A DNA stretch of 64,000 bases. It comes from Sinorhizobium meliloti 4H41. GTDB taxonomy: Bacteria; Pseudomonadota; Alphaproteobacteria; Rhizobiales; Rhizobiaceae. Shown here piece by piece: positions 8,376 through 16,765 of the stretch (position 1 is its first letter; every line of letters begins with the position of its first letter). The notes beneath the pieces were generated by a model. The model was given only the letters and a program-made list of their open reading frames with translations, was not told the DNA's origin and ran no database searches. The stretch is taken from NCBI RefSeq assembly GCF_000375585.1, contig NZ_AQWP01000004.1, forward strand, positions 124,001 to 188,000, in the 5' to 3' direction. The translations under genes and the position numbers were made by a program.

Positions 8376-8751
8376 GAGCATCCTCCTTGGATAGCTCGGA
8401 ATAAAGCACAAAGATTGTAAAGGAGCGATAGAATGCAATGACCGCTTGCCGAAAGGTCAGGCGCGAACGGCCCCAATGCTCAACCTGGTCAATGCGGCGC
8501 GCGAGATCGAGACGATGGAATGGTTTCCCGGTGACGACATATGGCCAAGCATCGAAAATCAGCGTCAGAACGCGGAACACCAGACGGAGATAGTCGGGCA
8601 TTCTCGCCTGAGTTTCGAGAATGAACGCCACGGTCTTCCCCAGACTCTCCTCCCCGCATCTTTCTGGCCGTTCAAGTCTGGCCAGGGTATCCGTTAATGC
8701 GCCTACACATCGTTCCACACTCGGAAGCATATCGCGATGCTGGGACTTCAT
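8347..8751 (-). CDS. Small uncharacterised protein coupled to GMC oxidoreductase
   Basis: A 134-residue protein. The region MPDYLRLVFRVLTLIFDAWP resembles segments found before or beside GMC-type long-chain alcohol oxidases, as far as I recall; otherwise not recognised. No signal peptide; two moderately hydrophobic helices (RLVFRVLTLIFDAW, AVIAFYRSFTIFVLY) suggest membrane association. Its ATG overlaps the HAD stop (ATGA) and its end overlaps the GMC start by 29 bp, so it is translated with both. Probably an accessory or membrane-docking subunit of the GMC enzyme. Confidence 0.7.
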   Translation of the reverse strand: MKSQHRDMLPSVERCVGALTDTLARLERPERCGEESLGKTVAFILETQARMPDYLRLVFRVLTLIFDAWPYVVTGKPFHRLDLARRIDQVEHWGRSRLTFRQAVIAFYRSFTIFVLYSELSKEDAHDGVRDKCG

Positions 8752-9482
8752 GATTTCGCTCCGACTGGCATTCGTCCCGCTACAGGCGAGGATCGAAGCA
8801 CGGGCGCGAATAGGGCATCATGATAGCTCCGGAACGTCACGCAGCGTTGGTCTGCGCGGCTGCAGCGGATGATAGTGTCCATTCCGACGCGGCTCGCCGC
8901 CGTCCAATCCCGATCGAACCGATCCCCCACCATTAAGGCGCGACCACTAGATACTCCAGCCAACCGAAGTATCTTCTGCAATCCCTTCGGGTCCGGCTTG
9001 AGGCTTTGCACGTCCTCATCTGTGGCGCTGACGATGAAGTCAGCCTGTAGACCGAGAACTCCAAGCTTTTGGTGCGCAGCATAATCGGACAGTACGGCGA
9101 TGGCGCGTCCGGACCGCCGTAACCCTTCGAAGACTGCCTCCAAACCCGAATACCGGCAAGCTGCCAGGTGGCGCAAAGGTCGCCTTTCGATCCATTCGGC
9201 AACGATCTCCTGCACACTGTCCCTAGAACACGCGCACGCGGCGGCTGTGTCGGTGAACTGCCGTTCCACAAAGTCGCCGGGACTTGCGTCGGCCAATATC
9301 TCCCTGTGCAAACGGTATTGGCGCAGGATCCTCATCGTTTCGAAGCTTCCGGAGCGGATCGCCTCGGCAAGCAGGCTCATAGCCATACGTGCCCGCAGCC
9401 GCGGCTGACTGTACAGAGTTCCATCCACATCGAAGATGACGAGCTCACGATTGTCCCAGATGGATGTGGAGGCATCTTTCAT
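8748..9482 (-). CDS. HAD-superfamily phosphatase
   Basis: Hydrolase of 244 residues with the HAD motifs in order: FDVDGTLYS (motif I, nucleophile Asp), AVLSDY (motif II), the Lys in SLKPDPKGL (motif III) and GDRFDRD (motif IV). The cap inserted after motif I is alpha-helical (type I). Start ATG overlaps the UbiA stop, and its stop overlaps the next ATG: strict translational coupling. Next to a DPPR-synthase-like UbiA the expected job is removing the 5-phosphate from polyprenylphosphoryl-5-phosphoribose (Rv3807c does this step in mycobacteria but belongs to another family). Function inferred from context. Confidence 0.8.
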   Translation of the reverse strand: MKDASTSIWDNRELVIFDVDGTLYSQPRLRARMAMSLLAEAIRSGSFETMRILRQYRLHREILADASPGDFVERQFTDTAAACACSRDSVQEIVAEWIERRPLRHLAACRYSGLEAVFEGLRRSGRAIAVLSDYAAHQKLGVLGLQADFIVSATDEDVQSLKPDPKGLQKILRLAGVSSGRALMVGDRFDRDWTAASRVGMDTIIRCSRADQRCVTFRSYHDALFAPVLRSSPVAGRMPVGAKS

Positions 9483-10474
9483 TTCAGCTTGTCAACCGGC
9501 ACAAAGCTCTCCCTGGAGAGGTCGTAGAGAAACGGCATGTCGACGAAGGACGTGACGAACAACGCGAAAACCGCCAAGCACAGCGATGCAACCAAACGCT
9601 TCGACCGGAACATCCTCTCCGGCCTTTGCGCGATCGAGTTTCTCAGCAGCGCCAACCAAAGGTAAGACGAGAACAGTACGGCGATGAAGGGCATCGCAAC
9701 GATATACTCCAGCCGGTACTTGACCAGGAATGCGGCGATGAAAAACGCCGATATCATCGCATAAAGAAGGCAGGAAACCGTCAAGCTTTCGGCGGTATAG
9801 TAGCGAAACGATCGCCGATAACGGTGAAGGATCTCGTGACCGCCCGCGCCGGAAATGTCGCGATACTCTGAGAGCCGCTTTGCTCCCATGAGGAATGCGC
9901 CGGCCGTCCAGTAAGCGAGAATCAAACTGCTCGGAGGGAGCGTCGATGGATCGATCATCGTCCAGCCCAGCGTCAATCGGATGGGGTTGTTGACCGACTC
10001 CGAGACCACATCGACATACGGTAGGTCCTTCGACCGGACCGGAGGCACGTTGTAGATAAGCCCCGACAACAGGAACGCGACGGACGTCCAAAAGAAAGAC
10101 GTGCCTAGCTGCGATGCGAGCAGCAGCCCGGACGCAGCGAAGGCGGCGTATTCACAGTAGACCAGAAACGGGGAGAGCGACGACCGTACGGCGACGCGCG
10201 CTTGCTTGGACGGGTGGTGCGCATCAAATTCTCGATCAAGCCACTCGTTAATGACGTAATTCGCCGATGCAACGGCAATTGCGCTGGCGAAACCGAGGAT
10301 GATGGTGACCACGGCGTTGTCGAGCGGCGGTTCGCGCAGGGCGTAGGCAAGAATGAGGCCGGGTATGATGAATACATGTTTGGTGGCGTGATCGAATCTG
10401 GCGAGTGCAAGATATGACCTGATTGAAGCTTTACGCGGTCTCGTCGGAACAACCGCCAGTGCATCGCTTTTCAT
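9479..10474 (-). CDS. UbiA-family prenyltransferase, DPPR-synthase-like
   Basis: Integral membrane transferase of 331 residues with about eight to nine helices. The first Asp-rich motif reads NEWLDREFDAHHPSKQAR, close to the NDxxDxxxDxxHPxKxxR pattern of decaprenylphosphoryl-5-phosphoribose synthase (Rv3806c); the HPxK part separates this group from quinone-type UbiA. A second family element, GAKRLSEYRDI followed by RYYTAESL, is also as in that group. Expected reaction: polyprenyl phosphate plus PRPP to polyprenylphosphoryl-5-phosphoribose. ATG 10474 has GGGGAGGAG about 11 nt upstream; a TTG at 10504 is possible. Key evidence for the operon's pathway. Confidence 0.8.
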   Translation of the reverse strand: MKSDALAVVPTRPRKASIRSYLALARFDHATKHVFIIPGLILAYALREPPLDNAVVTIILGFASAIAVASANYVINEWLDREFDAHHPSKQARVAVRSSLSPFLVYCEYAAFAASGLLLASQLGTSFFWTSVAFLLSGLIYNVPPVRSKDLPYVDVVSESVNNPIRLTLGWTMIDPSTLPPSSLILAYWTAGAFLMGAKRLSEYRDISGAGGHEILHRYRRSFRYYTAESLTVSCLLYAMISAFFIAAFLVKYRLEYIVAMPFIAVLFSSYLWLALLRNSIAQRPERMFRSKRLVASLCLAVFALFVTSFVDMPFLYDLSRESFVPVDKLK

Positions 10475-10509
10475 ACTGCTGTACTCCTCCCCCTGCCCCG
10501 GCAACAGCG

Positions 10510-12066
10510 CTATTCCCTCACACCAGCGGGCAGCACTTCATAAATCCGGCCATCCGGTCTCGTTGCAGAGTTCGAAAGGCGGAGGTAGCGTTTGAGTTCA
10601 GCCTCGTTAGCTCGGTAAAAGCGCCAAGTTACGTTGTCGAACATGACGATAAATGCCCGCTGCCTGTCCGGCGCGCGTTGCAGCCTCGACAACTGCTGTT
10701 CGAATGGATCCGACGGGTCCTCAATGCCAGTGCGCAACTGGAAACGTGCTGGAATGAAGAAGGCGGGGCGCTTCAAAACGTAGGCGATTGCATCCGGCCC
10801 GTTGCTGTAGATCAGAGCATCCATCGGCAGTTCCTTCGCCGCGAGCATGGTCGGGGATTGCGTCCACTCGACGCCCGCGTAGCCTATTCCTGTCCTGTAG
10901 GCGTCGAGAGACCTCACGACTGTGCGAACCGAATGGCTGCCCAACACCACGATGGAAAGCACGACCATCCCAATGTGAAGGATCGTCGAAAACCTCGTGG
11001 TGCGTTTCAGTCCGGCAAGTGCGATCGTTACTGCCATCACCGTCATGACGTATGGCGGAAAGGCATATCTGCTGTTGAGGAGAAGGTTCGCCTCGATTGA
11101 GGTCGCGAGAACCATGAAGGCCATGTAACAGAAGAAAAACAGACCGAGAATCATGGGCAGGAAATCGTGTGCTACGATCATCTTCCGCGATCGGTCGACA
11201 GCCTGGCGAGAATGGGCCAAGATCAATCCGAACGCAGCGGCGGCGAAGACTGCGAAAAGGAACGCCCGCAGCAAGTTGGGCGCTTGATCGGGCAACAGCC
11301 ATGCCATCAGCGAACCGAAGCTGCGAAGCCACTCTTCTGATCCCATGTTGCCGTAGAACCAGAGCTTGCGGCCGAGAGAGTGACCGTTCCAGATCTGGCT
11401 GAGTGCAACCCACGACACGAAAATGCTAGCGCTTATAAGGCCGTACACGACCGCGTCGGCGATTCTGCGGTTTCGGTGATGCCGGCGATTCACAAGCAGA
11501 GTGAACGCAATCGCCGCGCCAAGTGCAGGCGCCGCAAAACGGGTGAGCGCGGCTATGCCCAGAACCACGGCACTGGTGGCCAGCCAGGTTCTCATTCCTG
11601 TCTGGAGATACCGCACTACCGTCAGCAGCGCGAGAAGCAGGAAAAAGAGGAACGGGGGTTCGGACATCGCGGAGGCGTGCAGCGCTACAAATTGAGGCGC
11701 CAGTACAATGAGCGCACTGCCAACAAGCGCATAGGAATATTTGCCCGTAGAGCAAACTAATAGATGCCAGATAAGGAAAGTGTTGGCAAAAACGAAGATC
11801 AGCCCGAGCGTTTCTGCTCCGGCAGTCATATCCATGCCAATCAGCGCCGGAAGCCTTACGAGCCACGCATAGATCGGGGCGTCATAAGGCAGCTCGTTTA
11901 TGCCCATGTAACGGGTGGTATCGGGATAAATCCCGATACCCAGCCGGGTGTTAACGACGAATAGCAGGACCGACAAAAAAACCAAAAGGGCGCCAGCGGC
12001 CCAATACCGCCGGTCCATTTCTTCCGCCGACTGAGCGTCGGACTTGGCAACATCATCACAATACAT
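10510..12066 (-). CDS. GT-C-type membrane glycosyltransferase (ArnT/PMT/GT39-like)
   Basis: Polytopic membrane protein of 518 residues with about ten hydrophobic segments. The first periplasmic loop carries GIYPDTTRYMG, with the acidic residue expected in GT-C enzymes using lipid-phosphate sugars, and SEPPF follows the fourth segment as in dolichyl-phosphate-mannosyltransferase-like families. The C-terminal ~90 residues are a soluble periplasmic domain. Lying directly upstream of the UbiA gene, it is the likely transferase moving the pentose from polyprenyl phosphate to an unknown acceptor at the outer face of the inner membrane (inference). Confidence 0.75.
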   Translation of the reverse strand: MYCDDVAKSDAQSAEEMDRRYWAAGALLVFLSVLLFVVNTRLGIGIYPDTTRYMGINELPYDAPIYAWLVRLPALIGMDMTAGAETLGLIFVFANTFLIWHLLVCSTGKYSYALVGSALIVLAPQFVALHASAMSEPPFLFFLLLALLTVVRYLQTGMRTWLATSAVVLGIAALTRFAAPALGAAIAFTLLVNRRHHRNRRIADAVVYGLISASIFVSWVALSQIWNGHSLGRKLWFYGNMGSEEWLRSFGSLMAWLLPDQAPNLLRAFLFAVFAAAAFGLILAHSRQAVDRSRKMIVAHDFLPMILGLFFFCYMAFMVLATSIEANLLLNSRYAFPPYVMTVMAVTIALAGLKRTTRFSTILHIGMVVLSIVVLGSHSVRTVVRSLDAYRTGIGYAGVEWTQSPTMLAAKELPMDALIYSNGPDAIAYVLKRPAFFIPARFQLRTGIEDPSDPFEQQLSRLQRAPDRQRAFIVMFDNVTWRFYRANEAELKRYLRLSNSATRPDGRIYEVLPAGVRE

Positions 12067-12102
12067 GGTCGAACCACATTGCCAGGAATATGCCAGCGAT
12101 CC

Positions 12103-13581
12103 TCACGTTAGATCGCGGAAGACCCGTTTCATATTTTGCGTCACAAAGCGGAGCGTTGCGTCCGCTATACCCTTTGAGAAAGTGTCGTCCAGCGCCGCGA
12201 TGAGTTTGTCGACGTGCCGCTCCGTCGCAATGAAGGGCGGCATGAAATGCAGGAGGTCCCGCGCACCGGGCTGGAAATGTACAAGTATGTTATGGCGCTC
12301 AAACAACTGCCGCGTTACCGCGCCAATGAGCACGGTCTGATACGTTTGAAATAAAGAGTTCTTCGAAATGTCGGTGATCTTGGAAACCAGGTCCTGATGA
12401 AAGTTCAGGCGAATGGCTTGGAACAACCCACGGCCGCGAACCTCGACGATCTGCCCCGGATATTTCTTCTTCAGCTCATTGAGCCTTCTGGAGAGATAGT
12501 GGCCGAGGCGCTCGGCATTCTCGATCAGCCGTTCTTCCTGGAGAATATTCAATGTTTCGATTGCTACGGCACAGCTTTCGCCGAGGCCGCTGAAGCTTGA
12601 ACTGTGAAGATTGCAGTCCTGCTTGTTGCCGTAGGCCCGGTCAAAAAGTCCCTGCGACGTTACCATTGCAGCGACTTCGCGCTTACCGCCGCCCAGGGTC
12701 TTGGCGAGCGTTACGATATCCGGCGTTACGTTTTCGTATTGAAAAGCGCAGAAGCGGCCGCTCCGCCCCATTCCGACTTTCACTTCATCAAAAATGGAGA
12801 GGATGTCGTTTTCCCTGCACAGTTCGGCGAACTCGCGCAGATATCCCGAAGGCGGAACCTCGCAGGTTGTGCCGTTGATGGGCTCGACGATCGCGGCGAT
12901 GATCGGATTGCGGCCGCGGCGATCCGTTTCCGCGTTGATCGCATTGCGCATTGCGTCGATATCGCCATACTCCACATAGATAACGTTCTCCTTCGGAACC
13001 CCCAACAGAAACCCGGACTGCACATCCGTTGCCGTCGTCAACGACAATGGTCCATGCGTTTTGCCGTGGAACGCGCCTCGCATGCACAGGAACTTGTCTT
13101 TCCCTTTCGGCGTCTGAACGCGTTCGCTGAGTTTCATCGCCGCCTCGTTTGCCTCCGCGCCGGAAACGGCGAAAAACGAGACCGTCAACGGCGACGGCAG
13201 GAACAGCGACAAATTGTAGGCAAGCGCACCCTGCAGTTTGTGGGGCGCGATCTTGATGCAGTCGATGATTTTGCGCTCGTGGCATTTGCGCTCGGCTTCG
13301 AGGATGCGCGGGTGGTTGTGGCCGAGGCCCACTACGCCAAGTCCGGCCGAAAAATCCAGCACGGTTCGTCCATCCTTTAGCCAGATGTCCAGTCCTTCGG
13401 CACCCTTGATGTCCATATCCTTGAAGCCGAGGATATCGAATATCTGTAGCATGTATTTATTCAGGTGCTTGGAGTAGAGACGGTTGGCCGCCGATTGCTC
13501 AAGATCGAGACTCTGCGCAAGAGACAGCAACGCAGGTCGATTTTCGGTAAGACAATCAGAATTTTCGAGAACAGTAGACAC
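12103..13581 (-). CDS. Class III PLP-dependent aminotransferase
   Basis: Fold-type I aminotransferase of 492 residues with class III marks: SGAEANEAAMKL (phosphate/PLP site), AFHGKTHG, FDEVKVGMGRSG, and the PLP lysine in TLAKTLGGGK. Acts on omega-amino groups or aldehydes, usually with 2-oxoglutarate or pyruvate. The start is GTG 13581, with GAGAGGG five bases upstream. First gene of the seven-gene operon, 36 bp before the glycosyltransferase. Its role in the pathway is unknown. Class III enzymes can act on pentose-derived aldehydes (HpnO in aminobacteriohopanetriol synthesis is the precedent I know), so amination of the pentose or of the acceptor is possible. Confidence 0.8.
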   Translation of the reverse strand: MSTVLENSDCLTENRPALLSLAQSLDLEQSAANRLYSKHLNKYMLQIFDILGFKDMDIKGAEGLDIWLKDGRTVLDFSAGLGVVGLGHNHPRILEAERKCHERKIIDCIKIAPHKLQGALAYNLSLFLPSPLTVSFFAVSGAEANEAAMKLSERVQTPKGKDKFLCMRGAFHGKTHGPLSLTTATDVQSGFLLGVPKENVIYVEYGDIDAMRNAINAETDRRGRNPIIAAIVEPINGTTCEVPPSGYLREFAELCRENDILSIFDEVKVGMGRSGRFCAFQYENVTPDIVTLAKTLGGGKREVAAMVTSQGLFDRAYGNKQDCNLHSSSFSGLGESCAVAIETLNILQEERLIENAERLGHYLSRRLNELKKKYPGQIVEVRGRGLFQAIRLNFHQDLVSKITDISKNSLFQTYQTVLIGAVTRQLFERHNILVHFQPGARDLLHFMPPFIATERHVDKLIAALDDTFSKGIADATLRFVTQNMKRVFRDLT

Positions 13582-13673
13582 CTACACCCTCTCAAAATAA
13601 AGAAAATATGATCCTGATTACCATCCAAGGTGGTCCTTCGAGAATATAGAGATTTATATAGGTCAGCGATAAT
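13582..13673 (-). promoter_or_regulatory. AT-rich leader of the polyprenyl-sugar operon
   Basis: About 90 bp of clearly AT-richer sequence (stretches such as TATATAAATCTCTATATTCTC on the minus strand) between the aminotransferase GTG and Tn3 end c. It is the only place for the operon promoter unless it lies in the transposon end. No nod-box-like sequence was found in it. Confidence 0.35.
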
Positions 13674-13711
13674 GGCGACATTCGCGGGAGGGGGCGAAAT
13701 CCTACGCTAAG
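13674..13711 (+). repeat. Tn3-family 38-bp terminal inverted repeat, copy c
   Basis: Begins GGCGACATTCGCGGG and ends ACGCTAAG. Shares the GCGGGAGGGGGCGAAAT core with copies a and b, and the following 50 bp with copy b. The inner side points right, into a transposase N-terminal fragment. Left flank is ATAAT. Confidence 0.7.
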
Positions 13712-13732
13712 CTTCCAGGACTATCGCGACAG

Positions 13733-13951
13733 ATGCGACATCAGAAATTCGGCCGCGCCAGCCGGGTGCTGGCTCCGGGCGAGCTGATTCCGCCGGAGGT
13801 GGTCGCTTTCATTGGAGCGCAGATTGGCCTGCAAGCTGACGATCTGGTTGACTTATACTGCTCGCGAATTCCGACCCCTCCCGCACACGACCCCAGACTG
13901 ATCGATGAACTGGCGAAGGGGAAGGCGATGGAGAACATCCTGCGGAAATAG
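13733..13951 (+). pseudogene. tnpA: Tn3-family transposase, N-terminal fragment
   Basis: A 72-codon frame starting 22 bp inside Tn3 end c. The first ~45 residues (RASRVLAPGELIPPEVVAFI, then AQIGLQADDLVDLY) look like the DUF4158 N-terminal domain of Tn3 transposases (normally about 1000 residues). After about residue 50 the resemblance fades and the frame ends at 13951. Truncated and surely inactive. Together with copy b it marks this spot as a Tn3 element remnant. Confidence 0.55.
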
Positions 13952-14010
13952 TCAGCCCGGGTTCAAGATTATGCAGCAAAAGCGCACTCACGACCGGCTT
14001 TCGCCGCAAA

Positions 14011-14037
14011 TGCCCTCGGGTTGACCACCCGAGGGCA
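14011..14037 (-). terminator. Hairpin terminator after the PfpI-like gene
   Basis: Perfect 11-bp stem TGCCCTCGGGT/ACCCGAGGGCA with a 5-nt loop, 29 bp beyond the stop of the minus-strand PfpI-like gene. On that strand it is followed only by a short ATTTG, so it may be a weak or Rho-assisted terminator. Confidence 0.6.
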
Positions 14038-14065
14038 CGCAGTTGTCGATCTCACACTCAATCCA

Positions 14066-14653
14066 TTAGGTGTGGGTGATCTTCGTGCCGAGCACGTTCA
14101 GGCACTCGCGCATGAAAGCGGCGAGGCCAGTCCACCCCTTCGCCGAGACCATGTTGCCGTCGACATAGGCCCCGGTAGGCTCCACGTCGATGTAGATGCC
14201 ACCGACAGCCGTCACCTCCGGCTCGCAGGCGCCAAGACCGGCGACCTTCCGGCCCTTCAGCACGCCAGGCACAGCCATGAGGATCTGCACCCCATGGCAG
14301 ATCGTGAAGATCGGCTTGCCCGTGTCGTGGAAGTGCCGCACCATGTCCTGAACGCGCTTGTCGGTGCGGATATATTCGGGGCCGCGTCCGCCGGCTGCAT
14401 ACACAGCGTCATATTCCTCGACCCGCACTTCGGAAAACGTCTTGTTGATGTCGGCGTAGTGGCCGAGCTTCTCCGTGTAGGTCTGGTCTCCCTCGAAGTC
14501 GTGCAGCGAGGTTTTGATACGGTCGCCCGCCTTTTTGTCCGGACAGACGACGTGTACCGTGTGGCCGACGGCCTCCATGCCCTTTTGAAAAACGTAGATT
14601 TCATACTCTTCGGTGAATTCGCCGGTTAGCATGAGGATCTTCTTGCCGCTCAT
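14066..14653 (-). CDS. DJ-1/PfpI-family protein
   Basis: Class I glutamine-amidotransferase-like alpha/beta protein of 195 residues, of the PfpI/YhbO group (stress proteases, glyoxalase or deglycase activities are known in the family). The nucleophile elbow is ICHGVQIL with the reactive Cys; the early acidic residue comes from LTGEFTEEYE. Start 14653 follows ACAGGAG with good spacing; the longer frame adds 60 unlike residues. Last gene of the minus-strand ABC operon; in such a place it may detoxify an aldehyde intermediate (inference). Confidence 0.85.
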   Translation of the reverse strand: MSGKKILMLTGEFTEEYEIYVFQKGMEAVGHTVHVVCPDKKAGDRIKTSLHDFEGDQTYTEKLGHYADINKTFSEVRVEEYDAVYAAGGRGPEYIRTDKRVQDMVRHFHDTGKPIFTICHGVQILMAVPGVLKGRKVAGLGACEPEVTAVGGIYIDVEPTGAYVDGNMVSAKGWTGLAAFMRECLNVLGTKITHT

Positions 14654-14771
14654 GTCATATCTCCTGTTGCCTTGGATAAGTCGAGACACGGGATGCGGGT
14701 GGAAAACCGCACATATTTTCCTCACCCGCTCTCGTGTTTGATCAATGCCCGGCCAGCAGGCCGGGCAACAC

Positions 14772-15740
14772 TCAGAATGGGGAATCGGGGAAGTAGAACT
14801 GGTCGGCGTTCTCCGGAGTGATAAGCGGCGCACCGAGCAGGAACGAACCGCGCATCGGCGCCTGACCGGCGAATTGTGCCGCGGTCATATAGATGGCCGA
14901 CTTGATCATTGACGGCGGATAGGGAGTCGAGACCGGTGTGCGCTCGTTGCCTTCCTTCACCATTTCGATGACTTGCTTCATGCCGTTACCGCCGAGGGCA
15001 TACTTGATGTCCTTGCGGCCCGCACGGTCGACGGCCTCGATGACGCCGAGCAACATGTCGTCGTCGTTGGCCCAGACGGCGTCGATCTTCGGGTACTTTG
15101 CAAGATAGTCCTGCATGAGCTTGAAGGCTTCGTCCTGGTTCCAGTTGGCGTACTGGATATCGAGGATCTTGATCTTCGTCTTGTTGATGACGTCCGAGAA
15201 GCCTTTGATGCGTTCGTCATCGATCACGGTCGGGATGCCGCGCAAGACGACGATCTCGCCCTCCCCGCCAAGTTTATCGGAAAGCCAGTGCGCCGTATTG
15301 GCACCCACGGCGATGTTGTCGCCAGCGACATAGAGGTCCTGGATCGTCGGGTCGGTGAGGCCACGGTCGACCACGGAAATGAAGGTGCCCTTTTCCTTGA
15401 TCTGCTCGACCGGTCCGGTCAGTTCTTCCGACGTAAACGGCAGAATGACCAGCGCGTCGAGCTTCCGGGTCGCCGACAGGTCTTCAAGCGCGGAGACCTG
15501 CGCGGTCGCCGATGACGCGGTCGACAGCACGACGTCTACATTCGGAAAGGCGGCCTCGACCTCCTTCTCAGCCTGCTCTGCATGGTAGACGACTCCTCCC
15601 GTCCATCCATGCGTTGCGGCCGGAATTGAGACGGCGACAGTCACGTTCCTCTCCTGGGCCTGAGCGCTGCCCAGCGGCAGAGCCAGGACCAGGGTAGCCG
15701 TCGATAACAAGAGTCCAGCCTTGCGGATAATAGACTTCAT
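14772..15740 (-). CDS. Sugar ABC transporter periplasmic binding protein (RbsB-like)
   Basis: Secreted solute receptor of 322 residues. Signal peptide MKSIIRKAGLLLSTATLVLA...AQA, then a type I periplasmic binding fold with HGWTGG near the start, LVILPFTSEE, and IDAVWANDDDMLLGVIEAV, the hinge-proximal motif of the ribose/galactose group. AAGGAGGAG precedes the ATG. Its frame stays open upstream through the permease gene, but that is antisense-like noise. Follows the permease by 29 bp. Substrate not predictable; a ribose-type small sugar or polyol is likely. Confidence 0.9.
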   Translation of the reverse strand: MKSIIRKAGLLLSTATLVLALPLGSAQAQERNVTVAVSIPAATHGWTGGVVYHAEQAEKEVEAAFPNVDVVLSTASSATAQVSALEDLSATRKLDALVILPFTSEELTGPVEQIKEKGTFISVVDRGLTDPTIQDLYVAGDNIAVGANTAHWLSDKLGGEGEIVVLRGIPTVIDDERIKGFSDVINKTKIKILDIQYANWNQDEAFKLMQDYLAKYPKIDAVWANDDDMLLGVIEAVDRAGRKDIKYALGGNGMKQVIEMVKEGNERTPVSTPYPPSMIKSAIYMTAAQFAGQAPMRGSFLLGAPLITPENADQFYFPDSPF

Positions 15741-15769
15741 TTTCTCCTCCTTCGAAGTCGGTGCTGTTT

Positions 15770-16765
15770 TCAGCGGTTGGCAGTAAAGCGGTGCGCCAGC
15801 ATGGCGACGATGATGATCGCTCCCTGAACGGCGGCGACGAGGTATTCCGAGACCATGTCCGACAGAACCATGACGTTGGCGATCACCTCGAGGATGAGGG
15901 CGCCGGCCACCGTGCCGCCGATGCGTCCCCGCCCGCCGCGGAGCAGCGTGCCGCCGATCACGACCGCGGTGATGACCTGCAGCTCCCAGAGCTGTCCGGT
16001 CGTGGGCGTCGCCGCGCCGAGGCGGGGCACATAGCAGATAGCAGCGACGGCGACGCAGAAGCCCTGGATCACATAAGCGACGGTACGGACTCCGGCGACG
16101 TTGACGCCTGAAAAGCGCGCGACCTCGACATTCGATCCCGCCGACTTCAAGCGGCGGCCATATTTGGTCTTGTAGAGCAGGAAGGCGCCGGCCACGACGA
16201 CGACGAAGGTGATGAGCACCGGATAAGGAATACCGAAGACGCTGCCGAAATAGACCGGACGATAGGCTTCCCGGAGACTGCGATCGATAGGCAGCGAGCC
16301 GCCGTCGGTCATGAAGGTGATGAAGGCGCGGAAAATGCCCATCGTGCCCAGCGTCACGATGAAGGGCTCTATTCGCCCAACGGTCACGATAAGCCCGTTG
16401 AAGAGGCCGCACAGCGCTCCCACCAGCAGCGCGATGCCCGCTCCCATCGGAATCGCCCAGGTTCCAAATGCCGGGGCGAGATGGTTCATCGCCATGATCA
16501 TGATACCGGTGACGAAGGCCATCATCGAGCCCACGGACAGGTCGAGCCCGCCGGACGAGATAACGAAGGTCGCACCGACGGCGATGATCGCGATGAAGGC
16601 GCTCCGCGTAATGACGTTGATCAGGTTGGCCGACGACACGAAATTGGAGTTCACCAGCGCCCCGAACAGCACGATCACCGCAAGGGCGATGAAGGGCGCC
16701 AGATCGGCCCAACGAATGCGCGCTCCGTCTTCAGTGGGTGCGAGTGTTGCTGTCGCTGCGGTCAT
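15770..16765 (-). CDS. Sugar ABC transporter permease (RbsC-like)
   Basis: Inner-membrane permease of 331 residues with about eight to ten helices. Family motifs: SSGGLDLSVGSMMAF, the GRIEPFIVTLGTMGIFRA segment, and the EAA-like loop GGTLLRGGRGRIGGT. Start chosen at MTAATATL, with GGGGAGGAG upstream; it overlaps the ATPase end by 35 bp. Works with the ATPase and binding protein on either side. Confidence 0.9.
   Translation of the reverse strand: MTAATATLAPTEDGARIRWADLAPFIALAVIVLFGALVNSNFVSSANLINVITRSAFIAIIAVGATFVISSGGLDLSVGSMMAFVTGIMIMAMNHLAPAFGTWAIPMGAGIALLVGALCGLFNGLIVTVGRIEPFIVTLGTMGIFRAFITFMTDGGSLPIDRSLREAYRPVYFGSVFGIPYPVLITFVVVVAGAFLLYKTKYGRRLKSAGSNVEVARFSGVNVAGVRTVAYVIQGFCVAVAAICYVPRLGAATPTTGQLWELQVITAVVIGGTLLRGGRGRIGGTVAGALILEVIANVMVLSDMVSEYLVAAVQGAIIIVAMLAHRFTANR

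Noticed and set aside
13582..13680. Nod box upstream of the polyprenyl-sugar operon
   Set aside because: Searched because of the Azorhizobium noe precedent; no ATC-N9-GAT type repeats of the nod box were seen.
15741..16712. Upstream extension of the RbsB-like frame, giving a 646-codon frame
   Set aside because: It runs antiparallel in register through the permease gene with Arg-rich, low-complexity translation; the signal peptide and AAGGAGGAG site place the true start at 15740.
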